Below, one piece after another: positions 19,713 to 28,953 of a stretch of DNA of 64,000 nt. The position numbers were made by a program, and so were the translations under genes. The notes under the pieces are model-generated. The model had not been told where the DNA came from. It worked only from the letters and a program-made list of their open reading frames with translations, and ran no database searches. The DNA is from Candidatus Syntropharchaeum butanivorans (GTDB lineage Archaea; Halobacteriota; Syntropharchaeia; Syntropharchaeales; Syntropharchaeaceae): positions 1 to 64,000 of the forward strand of contig LYOR01000003.1 of the NCBI GenBank assembly GCA_001766825.1. Reading direction: 5' to 3'. Position 1 is the stretch's first letter; every line of letters starts with the position of its first letter.

Positions 19713-19722
19713 ATATAAAGCT
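19713..19722 (-). promoter_or_regulatory. Putative archaeal TATA box for the archaellin genes
   Basis: CTTTATATAC on the minus strand about 60 nt upstream of the archaellin start. Confidence 0.45.
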
Positions 19723-19797
19723 TATGGTTGGAATTATCAAACAGTAAACAGAAGGCATAAATACGTCCGGGTATAAAAATGGGATGAGGGGCAACAA

Positions 19798-20568
19798 ATG
19801 ATTGAAGGGATACTCGTTCACGCGCTCGTATGTCTCGAGGTTGTGCTTGTATCACATTTGCTTGCAATGAAGATGTTCACAAAGTACAATCATACCGATG
19901 AGCGGTATCTTATATCAATCAGCTTCGGGCTCTTCTGGTTTCTTCTCGGGCTATCATATCTATGCATAGGTCTTTACCTCATAATTGCAGCTTACCATGG
20001 CACAAGCCAGATCTCATCAACACTCCTGTACTGGGGCTTCTCTTCACTCGCACTCATAACTGCACCCCTTGCATTCTTCATAATACAGATACTGATCGGA
20101 GATAAAAGGGTCAGCCTCGCTGCCTCCTGTTCTTTTATGATGGTTGGATTGATCTTCATCTTTCTGCTATTCAGGTATGGGGTTGATGTGGCCGATATTG
20201 GTTCCTGGTCTGTAGATTTCAAGATGCACACCCTCCTCCTCCTGATATTCATATATGGCAGCTACATCCCTGCGATCGCGATGATAATGGCACTGATTCC
20301 GTTTGTTGCCCTCAAGACAATATCGAACCTGAGAAAGTATAAGATCACGATGTCCCTTATCTCACTATCGCTCGCTTATGACTTTACATTGCTTGGAGTG
20401 ATGAATATCGGGGATTTTGAGCGGTTGCTCTTTGACGTGATGATTCTCATCGGTGCGCTTATTGCGTATCTCGGTTATTTCCCACCTGATGGGATTGTTG
20501 AGTGGCTCAGGGGTCCTGACACTCTCGTTGAGCCTGTGGACTTCGGGAAATGGGATGATGATATATGA
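19798..20568 (+). CDS. Multi-pass membrane protein of unknown function
   Basis: About seven hydrophobic segments; stop-start overlap with a wHTH ORF. Confidence 0.6.
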   Translation: MIEGILVHALVCLEVVLVSHLLAMKMFTKYNHTDERYLISISFGLFWFLLGLSYLCIGLYLIIAAYHGTSQISSTLLYWGFSSLALITAPLAFFIIQILIGDKRVSLAASCSFMMVGLIFIFLLFRYGVDVADIGSWSVDFKMHTLLLLIFIYGSYIPAIAMIMALIPFVALKTISNLRKYKITMSLISLSLAYDFTLLGVMNIGDFERLLFDVMILIGALIAYLGYFPPDGIVEWLRGPDTLVEPVDFGKWDDDI

Positions 20569-20930
20569 CGGATGGGATTGATCCTGAGTGGGAACTTGAA
20601 GTCGCGGAGTTTTACAGGTCACTCGGGATCACCCAGGGACCGGGTGACGTCCAGTATCGTCTGATTGCACTTGTTCTTGCAAAAAACGGTGTCGGTCGTC
20701 TGACCCGGTTCTCAGAGATCCGGGAGTATACGGACCGGGTCACAGATAAGGGTAACATCGGCAGCAAGATGAAGACGGTCTTCCAGCTACAGGGACTTGT
20801 CAAGCGGATTGGGAGGGGAGAGTACGTACTCACTGAGAAGGGTGCGATCGCTGCTGAGTTCATAAAGAAGACCTCGAAGTACTATAGCGAGGTGAAGCTG
20901 ACTCAGAAGATCATTGAGAGGTTCCCTTAA
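20565..20930 (+). CDS. Winged-helix DNA-binding protein
   Basis: FSEIREYTDRVTDKGNIGSKMKTVFQLQGLVKRIGRGEYVLTEKG. Confidence 0.6.
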   Translation: MTDGIDPEWELEVAEFYRSLGITQGPGDVQYRLIALVLAKNGVGRLTRFSEIREYTDRVTDKGNIGSKMKTVFQLQGLVKRIGRGEYVLTEKGAIAAEFIKKTSKYYSEVKLTQKIIERFP

Positions 20931-20939
20931 CTCTCCAAT

Positions 20940-21821
20940 TCACTCAGATAGGGGATGAGGCTCCTCATGCGATCTTACCGGGAGATCAGATCCCTGTATG
21001 ATGAGTTTCTTTGATACATGCTTTGCACGATTCAGGACGAGCTCTTTTCCTCGAAAAGTCAACGCGAAGAGCGGGATCTTAACACCGATCTGAACGAGCG
21101 CGTGTTTTCCTGCAAACTCACGAATGGTCTCTGATGCACATGCGGTTATCACATCCACGTGCGCCACCATCTCCTCAACCTCCTCTCTATTCAAACCGGT
21201 TGTATGAACCGCGAATATCACAACGTGTACTCCGGTATCCCTCTCAATTTCTCGTATCCGCTTTGCATCCCCGGCATCAATCACAGAGACCCCGATCTTC
21301 CTGTAGCCAAGCTCAATCGCACGTCTCACACCTTCAACCTGATCTATTTTTGCTGTCGCAGGATCAAGTACAAGAGCACCCCGTGCCTCAAGCTCATCAA
21401 TGACCTTCTTTATCGGTGAAGCTCTGATAACCCCCGGGATCTGACCTGCAATCCCTTCTATGAGCTCAGGGTCAGGAACGATAACCGTTCCAGCACAGTC
21501 AGAGACCTCGACCGCAACATCGAGGAGGCCATCCTCACATCCATTCATCATAATCTCGGATACGCCGAAGTCAACCTCAGGGAGCAGCTCAAAAGATCTT
21601 CGCTCGGTGAAAAGCCCTCTTTTATCGATCATAATGCGCTGGACACGGTCATGAATAAATTCTTTCGTGAACTCCTCAAGTCCGAAATAATCCCTCCAGA
21701 GAGGACAGGATTTAACAATCGGTTCTCCGACCTCGATGACCTTTCCGTTCTTTATGACAACCCTCGTCTTACCCGCGAGCTCTATCACATGGATATTATC
21801 ACTTTCATCCAACCTGACCAC
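20940..21821 (-). CDS. Putative methanogenesis marker protein 8 (DUF2099 family)
   Basis: HVIELAGKTRVVIKNGKVIEVGEPIVKSCPLWRDYFGLEEFT N-terminus resembles the marker 8 family from memory. Confidence 0.7.
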   Translation of the reverse strand: MVRLDESDNIHVIELAGKTRVVIKNGKVIEVGEPIVKSCPLWRDYFGLEEFTKEFIHDRVQRIMIDKRGLFTERRSFELLPEVDFGVSEIMMNGCEDGLLDVAVEVSDCAGTVIVPDPELIEGIAGQIPGVIRASPIKKVIDELEARGALVLDPATAKIDQVEGVRRAIELGYRKIGVSVIDAGDAKRIREIERDTGVHVVIFAVHTTGLNREEVEEMVAHVDVITACASETIREFAGKHALVQIGVKIPLFALTFRGKELVLNRAKHVSKKLIIQGSDLPVRSHEEPHPLSE

Positions 21822-21842
21822 CGTCAGAGATTGGATCTCAAT

Positions 21843-22667
21843 CTATTTAATGCCAACCGCCTCCTCGACCTTGGCTGCAATCTCCTCAAATACCCTTCCC
21901 GCCTCAGATTGCTCATCAAGCACGACTGGAACCCCATTATCAGAGGATTCAACCACACCTTTCTCGATCGGGATTGAGCCCAGGAATGGTACCCCCATAT
22001 CAAGCGCAGCTCTCTTTCCACCCCCAACCTTGAAGATATCAGTCCTCTCCCGGCATTTTGGACAGATAAAACCGCTCATATTCTCAATTATACCAATAAC
22101 TGGCATCTGAAGTGTGTTTGCAAATGTGACAGCCTTTCTTGAATCAAGAAGAGCCACATCCTGAGGTGTTGTTACGATTATCGCCCCGTCTATCTCCTGT
22201 ATCAGTTGCGCGATACTCAGGGGCTCATCTCCGGTTCCCGGGGGGAGGTCCACGATGAGATAGTCAAGCTTTCCCCATTCAACATCAGCGAGAAACTGCC
22301 TTATCGCACCCATCTTCACGGGCCCTCTCCAGATCACGGCAGCATCTTTTGAGGATAGCAGAAAAGCCATTGACATCAGCTTTATCCTGGGGGGCACACT
22401 CACAGGTCTTATCTTCCCATCTCCTATCTCAGGCATCATATCCTCGGCACCGAGCATCTTCGGGATGTTAGGTCCATGGATATCTGCATCGAGTATCCCT
22501 ACTTCTTTTCCTCGTTTTGCAAGTGCCATCGCAAGGTTCACTGTAACAGTAGTCTTACCAACACCGCCTTTTCCACTCATAACCACGATTTTATGCTTTA
22601 TATCTTTCATCCGTTCCTTAACAGCTTTCATCTGCTCTTCAATAATCTTTGCACGATCATCTGCCAC
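21843..22667 (-). CDS. Mrp/NBP35 family P-loop Fe-S carrier ATPase
   Basis: [42 protein letters not shown]. Confidence 0.93.
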   Translation of the reverse strand: MADDRAKIIEEQMKAVKERMKDIKHKIVVMSGKGGVGKTTVTVNLAMALAKRGKEVGILDADIHGPNIPKMLGAEDMMPEIGDGKIRPVSVPPRIKLMSMAFLLSSKDAAVIWRGPVKMGAIRQFLADVEWGKLDYLIVDLPPGTGDEPLSIAQLIQEIDGAIIVTTPQDVALLDSRKAVTFANTLQMPVIGIIENMSGFICPKCRERTDIFKVGGGKRAALDMGVPFLGSIPIEKGVVESSDNGVPVVLDEQSEAGRVFEEIAAKVEEAVGIK

Positions 22668-22865
22668 AAATCCACCTCCAGCTACCGATCCTCCGTGAAT
22701 GATAAAGATAAATCTTCCCCTTTTCTCTGAAGATCATGTTAGTTCATGCTGGTTATTTAGCAAACTTTATATAGTATAAAGTAGGCAAAATCTTTCCTGC
22801 ACAAAATATTTATCCACCCCTAAGAAAAATGTCCGTGCGGGCCATCACTTGAGGGAGCGGTTGAG

Positions 22866-23132
22866 ATGCACAAAGAAGAGCTGATACAACTCCATATGTT
22901 TCTGGTGCAGCTTAAGGACTACTTCGAGAAGCAAGGTATGACCGACTCTTTCAATAAGTATAAAGAGCTTAATATAAGCCCTCTACAGATACATCGAAGC
23001 AAAGCCGACCATAAGCGCGCTATTTTTACCCTGAGCAATGAGATTGCATCGTTGGTTGCCAGCGATGAGTTTTCAGGGATAGCTCGAACGGCCGCGCGGA
23101 TGGAACGGCTTGCAAAGATAGACTCGAAGTAG
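22866..23132 (+). CDS. UPF0058 family protein
   Basis: MHKEELIQLHMFLVQLKDYFE...SPLQIHRSKADHKRAIFTLSNEIA. Confidence 0.85.
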   Translation: MHKEELIQLHMFLVQLKDYFEKQGMTDSFNKYKELNISPLQIHRSKADHKRAIFTLSNEIASLVASDEFSGIARTAARMERLAKIDSK

Positions 23133-23299
23133 AACTTCACTTCCATATTTTTTCCATTTTTTTTTACAGCGAGCCTTCATGCTCTGGTTTTTCGTCCGCC
23201 ATTATTTTCCATTTATCCAGTCTATCCATGACCCGGGAACTCCTGATCTTCATCGATCAAAAACTTTAATATCTGGGGTGATAGATTGAGGTGTGGGGT

Positions 23300-23374
23300 G
23301 GGCCCGTAGCTTAGTCTGGTTAGAGCGCCCGGCTCATAACCGGGCGGTCATGCGTTCAAATCGCATCGGGCCCA
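23300..23374 (+). tRNA. tRNA-Met (CAT)
   Basis: Acceptor GGGCCCG/CGGGCCC, anticodon stem CCCGG-CTCATAA-CCGGG, T arm GCGTTCAAATCGC. Confidence 0.92.
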
Positions 23375-23377
23375 TAT

Positions 23378-24043
23378 TCATCCCTTCATGGCCCGTGCAA
23401 TGAGGTACATCCTTCTTGATTCAACCCTGACCTTCCTGAATCCTGTATATGCAAGCCCATCCTCGATTTCATTCTGCCCAAATAGCATGCTCCATCCATC
23501 GCATCTCACAAACTCCCGTTCCAATGGGTGTTTCTTCAATATCTCTTCTCTTACTACCTGATCATTGATTTCTCTGCTATTCCTATCTCCATCCACGAGA
23601 ATAAGCCATCCTTTGTCTTTTAATACCCTGTGGATATCAGAAAAGGCATCTTCTAACCCATCCAGGTATCTTATCACGTTGATACATACCACAAGATCGA
23701 ACGTCGAGTCTTTAAATGGGATCCTCTCCATATCTCCGACTAAAAAGATAAGACGCGAGTTTCCATGTAGCACCGCGCGTTTTTTTGCAACCCTCACCAT
23801 CTCATCGGAGATATCAATCCCGACGATCTTAACCCCTGGAGATTTTGATCTTATCGCAAATGCTGTAAGGCCACTTCCACACCCAAGATCCAGAATCGAT
23901 CCTTCTCTTATAAGAGAACACTCTCTTACTATCTCTTCTCGAATTGATGAAAGGATGGGATGTTTTTTGATCTCATTATCATAACTGCCAGCCCTTTCTG
24001 AGTAAAACGCCCGTACCAATGCTTTTCTATGAGACGCTTCCAT
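23378..24043 (-). CDS. Class I SAM-dependent methyltransferase
   Basis: SILDLGCGSGLTAFAIRSKSPGVKIVGIDIS. Confidence 0.88.
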   Translation of the reverse strand: MEASHRKALVRAFYSERAGSYDNEIKKHPILSSIREEIVRECSLIREGSILDLGCGSGLTAFAIRSKSPGVKIVGIDISDEMVRVAKKRAVLHGNSRLIFLVGDMERIPFKDSTFDLVVCINVIRYLDGLEDAFSDIHRVLKDKGWLILVDGDRNSREINDQVVREEILKKHPLEREFVRCDGWSMLFGQNEIEDGLAYTGFRKVRVESRRMYLIARAMKG

Positions 24044-24112
24044 ACTACAAACTCCCCTTCTCCCTTTAAATCGATATGTATTTAACCCCCGGGGAGGAGG
24101 TTGAATTGAAGA

Positions 24113-24406
24113 ATGATGTATCTTAAGATGTATGAGATCGGCGGTGAGAAGCTCCTTGCTGTCTGCGATAAGTGGCTTATCGGAAAGTCATTTGAGGAGG
24201 GGGAGTATATACTTCACGTATCAGAGCAGTTTTACAAAGGGGAGATCGCGACAGAGGAGGAGGTTAGATCTGCACTGATGGATGCGACAAATATAAATCT
24301 TGTCGGCGAGAAGGCTGTGAGATGTGCAATCGATGCCGGCATCCTGCGTGAGGAGGGTATCATATGGATAGGTGGCGTGCCACATGCCCAGATTTTTGTT
24401 ATATGA
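24113..24406 (+). CDS. DUF424 family protein
   Basis: DKWLIGKSFEEGEYILHVSEQFYKGE; GGVPHAQIF. Confidence 0.8.
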   Translation: MMYLKMYEIGGEKLLAVCDKWLIGKSFEEGEYILHVSEQFYKGEIATEEEVRSALMDATNINLVGEKAVRCAIDAGILREEGIIWIGGVPHAQIFVI

Positions 24407-24938
24407 CCTCAAGATACGCTGAGGCAGGAAAAGCCTCCATGATAGATATTAATATTTCTTTTCGGTGGATGATGTTGTACACCCTCTTCAGGATATATTC
24501 CCCTTCATCAAGTCCGAATATCTGAATAACCCTCCCCGTAGCTCTTTCCTTTCCAATTGCAACAAGCTCTCTCCGAAACTCAAGTCCATGTATCTTCATG
24601 ATCTTTCCTATCGGGATATCGGCTCTGAGAAGATCCTCCCTGAACTCATCTGTCAGGCGGGATAGTGGTGCAAGTGAGATGGCATAAAGAAGCGGACGAT
24701 CGGTTGTTCCATCCTTGAGTATAACCTCTCTGTAGTTGACAGAATCTCCCAGAGCAACCCCGAGCCTCAGGGCGATATCTTCATTTGCCATGATGATCTT
24801 CTGGGTAAGTGTCTCAACCACGACCGGATGGCCTGTGTATATCTCAAGAAGGAGCGTCATTGAGCCGTCTGTCAGAAGCATGAGCTTCTGCAGAAACGGC
24901 AATCTCTCCAAGAGCTCAGACCCTTCAACGTCTATCAT
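24399..24938 (-). CDS. DUF98 / chorismate lyase-like protein
   Basis: LLTDGSMTLLLEIYTGHPVVVETLTQKI; NYREVILKDG. Confidence 0.65.
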   Translation of the reverse strand: MIDVEGSELLERLPFLQKLMLLTDGSMTLLLEIYTGHPVVVETLTQKIIMANEDIALRLGVALGDSVNYREVILKDGTTDRPLLYAISLAPLSRLTDEFREDLLRADIPIGKIMKIHGLEFRRELVAIGKERATGRVIQIFGLDEGEYILKRVYNIIHRKEILISIMEAFPASAYLEVI

Positions 24939-25576
24939 TAATGTCCTCCTCTTAACATCATTAGAACGATGCTGACACCGAGCGGGATCGTAAGGTTATC
25001 ATCAACAACGTCATTTGAAACCGCCTCAATCAGCATACCTGTAAGTGCGCCGATTAGCGCGTATACAGGTTCAAGGAGAATGAGAAGCCCGATAAATGAG
25101 GCAAAAAGGAATGCAAGAGATCCTTCAAGGCTCTTTTTCCCAAGAAAACGATGCCGCCCCCACTTAAAACCAGCGAGGGTTGCAAAACCATCTCCCAATG
25201 CGAGAACAAGGATCGCGGATGCGATGAGAAGAGAATCCCTGATAAGAAGGAGGAGGATGAGGATACCTGAAAGAAAGAGAATAGCTCCCCTACCGGGGAT
25301 TGTTGCCATTGCACTCTCCCGTTCACATGCTTCAAGTATCGTATAAATGAGTGGGACCCTGATGCCCCTTTTAGCGAGGAGTGAGAACAAAAGTGCTGAG
25401 ATAAGCGAGATAGAAGATAAGATGATCAGAAGGTCCCGGGAAAGAACCAGAACAAGATAAGCGATGAGAACTCCGAGGAGTATATGAATAGATTTCCGCC
25501 TTAACTCTCGTATCAACACTCGCTGCTCATCTTCCCGGGCCGGTTTAAGCATTCTCATAGATTTCAGCGTCAACAA
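24938..25576 (-). CDS. SEC59/DGK1-like polyprenol or diacylglycerol kinase family membrane protein
   Basis: RRKSIHILLGVLIAY; LALGDGFATLAGFKWGRHRFLGKKSLEGSLAFL. Confidence 0.75.
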   Translation of the reverse strand: MLTLKSMRMLKPAREDEQRVLIRELRRKSIHILLGVLIAYLVLVLSRDLLIILSSISLISALLFSLLAKRGIRVPLIYTILEACERESAMATIPGRGAILFLSGILILLLLIRDSLLIASAILVLALGDGFATLAGFKWGRHRFLGKKSLEGSLAFLFASFIGLLILLEPVYALIGALTGMLIEAVSNDVVDDNLTIPLGVSIVLMMLRGGH

Positions 25577-26381
25577 CGGCGTGGAGAACCCCCGGCGCGT
25601 ACTTCTTCACCTTCCTCACCTGCTTGATCTCACATACCCTTCCCAAAGATTTGCAGAGATCCATAATCCTCATAACAGGTCTCTCCGGGTAAAGCCTGGC
25701 TGGAACACTCTCATGATAGTGGAGGATCCCTCCCTCTTCCTTCAGGGCCCTTATCCCCTGCTCAAGGTATTGATAGGCATCAAGATATCCCATTATGACC
25801 CTATCAAACGCGCCTTCAGGTGACAGCCTGGCACAATCCCCAAGAAGTGGCTGGATTATATCCTCAACGTGGTTAAGACGGATGTTTTCAACCAGATATC
25901 CGAAAGAGATCGGGTTGAGCTCGATTGCAAGAATCCTTCTGGGCCTCGCATGTTTTGCCATCGGAATCGAAAAGTAACCTATGCCAGCAAACATGTCGAG
26001 AACGTCCTCGTCACCACCAAGCTTTGAGATTCTGACTCGTTCTGTGAGGTTTCCTGGTGAAAATATAACTTTTGATGGGTCGAGCTTGAAAATACACCCG
26101 TTTTCACGGTGAAAAGTCTCCCCCACCTCCCCTGCAATCACCCTGATATCAGGCTCTCTTAACCTTCCATGAACACCACAATCGATTGCAACTCCCTTCA
26201 CCCAGGGATAGAGGGTAAGAAAAGCATCCCCTATCTCGCTCCAGTGTTCTTCAAGCACATTATCGATCCTGACAAGGAGCACATCACCGATAACCTGCCA
26301 TCTTCTCGGCAGAGCATCGAGCTCCTCTCTTGACAGAATACCTTCAAGCATCTCTCTAAGGCGCAAATACCCTCTTGGCAT
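25545..26381 (-). CDS. Trm5/Taw2-family tRNA wyosine-pathway enzyme
   Basis: VLDMFAGIGYFSIPMAKHARP; VIMGYLDAYQYL; VKKYAPGVLHAVVDAEI. Confidence 0.8.
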   Translation of the reverse strand: MPRGYLRLREMLEGILSREELDALPRRWQVIGDVLLVRIDNVLEEHWSEIGDAFLTLYPWVKGVAIDCGVHGRLREPDIRVIAGEVGETFHRENGCIFKLDPSKVIFSPGNLTERVRISKLGGDEDVLDMFAGIGYFSIPMAKHARPRRILAIELNPISFGYLVENIRLNHVEDIIQPLLGDCARLSPEGAFDRVIMGYLDAYQYLEQGIRALKEEGGILHYHESVPARLYPERPVMRIMDLCKSLGRVCEIKQVRKVKKYAPGVLHAVVDAEIYENA

Positions 26382-26433
26382 GGGGATGAAAAGAAGCTAA
26401 AAAATGGGAAATAAAAAGAGATGGGACTTTACT

Positions 26434-26721
26434 CTACTCCTCCTCCTCGTCCCAGGGCCCATAATCTGAGCCAAGACCGTTTCCAGCCTCGTAGTTACTA
26501 TCGATGATCTTCTTCCTTCTCTCAACCTCCTCCTCACTGCACGGCTCCCAGCAGACCTCAGCGATCCCTTCTCTCATCTCAAAGTACCGCTGGCACGCGT
26601 GTGAGCAGAAGTAATGGGGCCCGTCATCCGCTTCGGTCACGTACGGCTCCCACGGGATATCCATCGCACCTTCAATCTCCTTACCATCGGGTGTATACAT
26701 ACAGACTTCACACTTTACCAT
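26434..26721 (-). CDS. Small TRASH-like metal-binding protein
   Basis: VKCEVCMYTPDG...HYFCSHACQRYFEMREG cysteine pattern. Confidence 0.55.
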   Translation of the reverse strand: MVKCEVCMYTPDGKEIEGAMDIPWEPYVTEADDGPHYFCSHACQRYFEMREGIAEVCWEPCSEEEVERRKKIIDSNYEAGNGLGSDYGPWDEEEE

Positions 26722-26891
26722 CAGATACCTCCTGAACGTTGATTAGAAAAGATGAGTTACCATATACTATATAAAACCTCCGATTCGAGACTATCCCCAG
26801 ATCCCGCCCCTATTTATTTCGATAGCTATATATATCACCTTTATCTAATCCCACTTACTCAATACCCAATCAGGGAAATGGAGGATTGATC

Positions 26892-27215
26892 ATGAAGCAT
26901 GGAAGAAGGTTAATTATGGCAATCTTGCTATTTGCATCGCTTGGAGCAGCTTTGACTGGAGTTGCTGCAGCTCAGGAGGGCGCATCGCCGACAGCATCGG
27001 TTGGTGGCATGGCCGCGCTCGGTGCAGGACTTGCCATCGGTATTGCAGGGCTCGGGTCAGGCATTGGAGTTGGAACGAGTGGCGCTGCAGCGGTCGGTGC
27101 ATCTGCTGAGAAGCCTGAGATGTTTGGTAAGGCAATCATATTCGTTGCACTTGCAGAGGCGGTTGCCATATATGGACTGCTGATAGCATTCCTGCTCTAT
27201 ACAAAGGTGCCTTAG
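26892..27215 (+). CDS. atpK: A-type ATP synthase subunit K (c subunit)
   Basis: Gly-rich helix GAGLAIGIAGLGSGIGVGTSGAAAVG...FVALAEAVAIYGLLIAFLLY; N-terminal signal-like leader. Confidence 0.92.
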   Translation: MKHGRRLIMAILLFASLGAALTGVAAAQEGASPTASVGGMAALGAGLAIGIAGLGSGIGVGTSGAAAVGASAEKPEMFGKAIIFVALAEAVAIYGLLIAFLLYTKVP

Positions 27216-27216
27216 T

Positions 27217-27441
27217 GTGGAGATCAGAAACCCTACCTGGGCAGAGGTCTGTGTGAAAGCATCACCTTTTGCCCTTCTCATCTCTTTTTCTGTCTTCGGC
27301 GCCATGATTCTTGGATACATAATCGGAACCCCCCTGGGAGAGGTTGGAAGGATCATACTCTCGGCGGTCTTTACGACTGCCGGGCTGGTAGCTGGAATCC
27401 TGGGAAGCCTTCAGATCATATCAAGAATCTATGGGGTGTGA
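27217..27441 (+). CDS. Small two-TM membrane protein of unknown function between ATPase K and C
   Basis: GTG start directly after atpK; two hydrophobic segments; tightly packed operon. Confidence 0.6.
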   Translation: MEIRNPTWAEVCVKASPFALLISFSVFGAMILGYIIGTPLGEVGRIILSAVFTTAGLVAGILGSLQIISRIYGV

Positions 27442-27444
27442 TAG

Positions 27445-28485
27445 ATGTCTGTTTCAGAGTATGCCTACATCAACGCAAAGGTTCGTGTGAAGAAGGGGGA
27501 ACTCCTCGATTTGAAGCGGATACGCTCGCTGATGGAAGCATCTACAACAAGAGAGATGGTATCTCTCCTGATGGATACGACATATAGAGAGGAGCTCTCT
27601 GGCTTACCCCCTGATGCGACGATAGTGGAGATCGAGCGGGCGATGCTTGAGAACATGGTGAGGACGTTTATGAGCATCACGATCTCTCTCGGGACAGAAG
27701 CAGGGCGGATGTTATGTATGGAGCTTCTACGGAGGTTTGAAGTCCTCAACCTCAAGAACGTCCTCCGGGCAAAGCTTGCAGGAATGAGTGAAGAGGAGCT
27801 TGTCCTGTTTCCTGTTGAGTCGCTCTTCAAGCGCAGGCTCAGCAGGCTGATCGATCTTGCGAGTATCGAAGAGATGATCCCGCTTCTTGAGGGAACGGTC
27901 TATAAAGAGATCCTTGAGGCAAACCTCCCGGCCTTCAGAGATACCGGGAAGCTATTCATCCTCGAGTCAGCCCTTGATGCAGAGCTTTTCAGGAGCATAT
28001 GGATGCGGGCAAAGAAGCTTGGAGGGAATGATGGCGTTATCGCGATGAAGATGCTTGGCGCAAAGTTCGACATGCTGAATATAATGACGGTGCTGAGGGG
28101 CAAAGTGGACAGGATCGATCTGAGCCAGCTTAGGGAGTATATCCTGCCCTACGGGAGGATAAACCCTGATCTTATGAGGGATGCGATGATGGCAGATGAT
28201 GTGAAGTCCACCCTGCAGGTGCTATCTGCAACCCCCTACGGTCCCCTTCTTACAGGCGCGGTGGCAGAGTATGATGAAACAGGGCGTCTTTCGGTCTTCG
28301 AGATGGCGCTGGAGCGTGAGATCCTGGATGAGGCAAGAAGCCTGATGATGGGTTATCCCTTCCAGATCGGGACTATCTTAGGGTTTTTCGAGCTGAAAGA
28401 ATCAGAAGTAAAGAACCTGCGTGCAATAGCAGTATGCAAGGAGAACAATCTTCCGGCAGAGGAGATCAGGAGATTTATTATATAA
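27445..28485 (+). CDS. atpC: A-type ATP synthase subunit C
   Basis: YAYINAKVRVKKGELL...; position after subunit K; AtpC/NtpC-like fold pattern. Confidence 0.88.
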   Translation: MSVSEYAYINAKVRVKKGELLDLKRIRSLMEASTTREMVSLLMDTTYREELSGLPPDATIVEIERAMLENMVRTFMSITISLGTEAGRMLCMELLRRFEVLNLKNVLRAKLAGMSEEELVLFPVESLFKRRLSRLIDLASIEEMIPLLEGTVYKEILEANLPAFRDTGKLFILESALDAELFRSIWMRAKKLGGNDGVIAMKMLGAKFDMLNIMTVLRGKVDRIDLSQLREYILPYGRINPDLMRDAMMADDVKSTLQVLSATPYGPLLTGAVAEYDETGRLSVFEMALEREILDEARSLMMGYPFQIGTILGFFELKESEVKNLRAIAVCKENNLPAEEIRRFII

Positions 28486-28509
28486 AAATTTTAGGTGGAA
28501 TTATCCACC

Positions 28510-28911
28510 TCATGCAATTTTCTTACCAGCATCAGGTCCAACGGAGATATCGTAGATTTCCTTCGCCTTTATCGTGCCAACTGCCTTGATATCCAGCTTG
28601 AGTGCATCTTTCACCTGCTTTGCAACCTTCTCAAAGAGATCTCCGGAGGTCTGAAAACCCTGGAACTCCCCCTTCACCTGGTAGCCATTCATCCCTTTCC
28701 AGGCTGTCACAGATGCTTTCTTCGTTGCCTCAAGGTTCTCTTTCGTCTTTCCAAGAAAAACATCTGCAAAGACGATCGTCTCATCGTCTATCGCTGAGAA
28801 CGTCCCGATAGGTACGCAGTTCACCATCCCATCCGCATCGACCGTTGCCAGCGTCCTTGAGGCCCCTGGATCACCAATCATATCCTTGACCTCTTTCGGC
28901 ATCTTTACCAT
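28510..28911 (-). CDS. Pyridoxamine 5'-phosphate oxidase-like FMN-binding split-barrel protein
   Basis: SRTLATVDADGMVNCVPIGTFSAIDDETIVFADVFLGKTKENL. Confidence 0.8.
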   Translation of the reverse strand: MVKMPKEVKDMIGDPGASRTLATVDADGMVNCVPIGTFSAIDDETIVFADVFLGKTKENLEATKKASVTAWKGMNGYQVKGEFQGFQTSGDLFEKVAKQVKDALKLDIKAVGTIKAKEIYDISVGPDAGKKIA

Positions 28912-28953
28912 AAGATCACCCCACCCTCAAGATCACACCTTTCATAGATAAAC

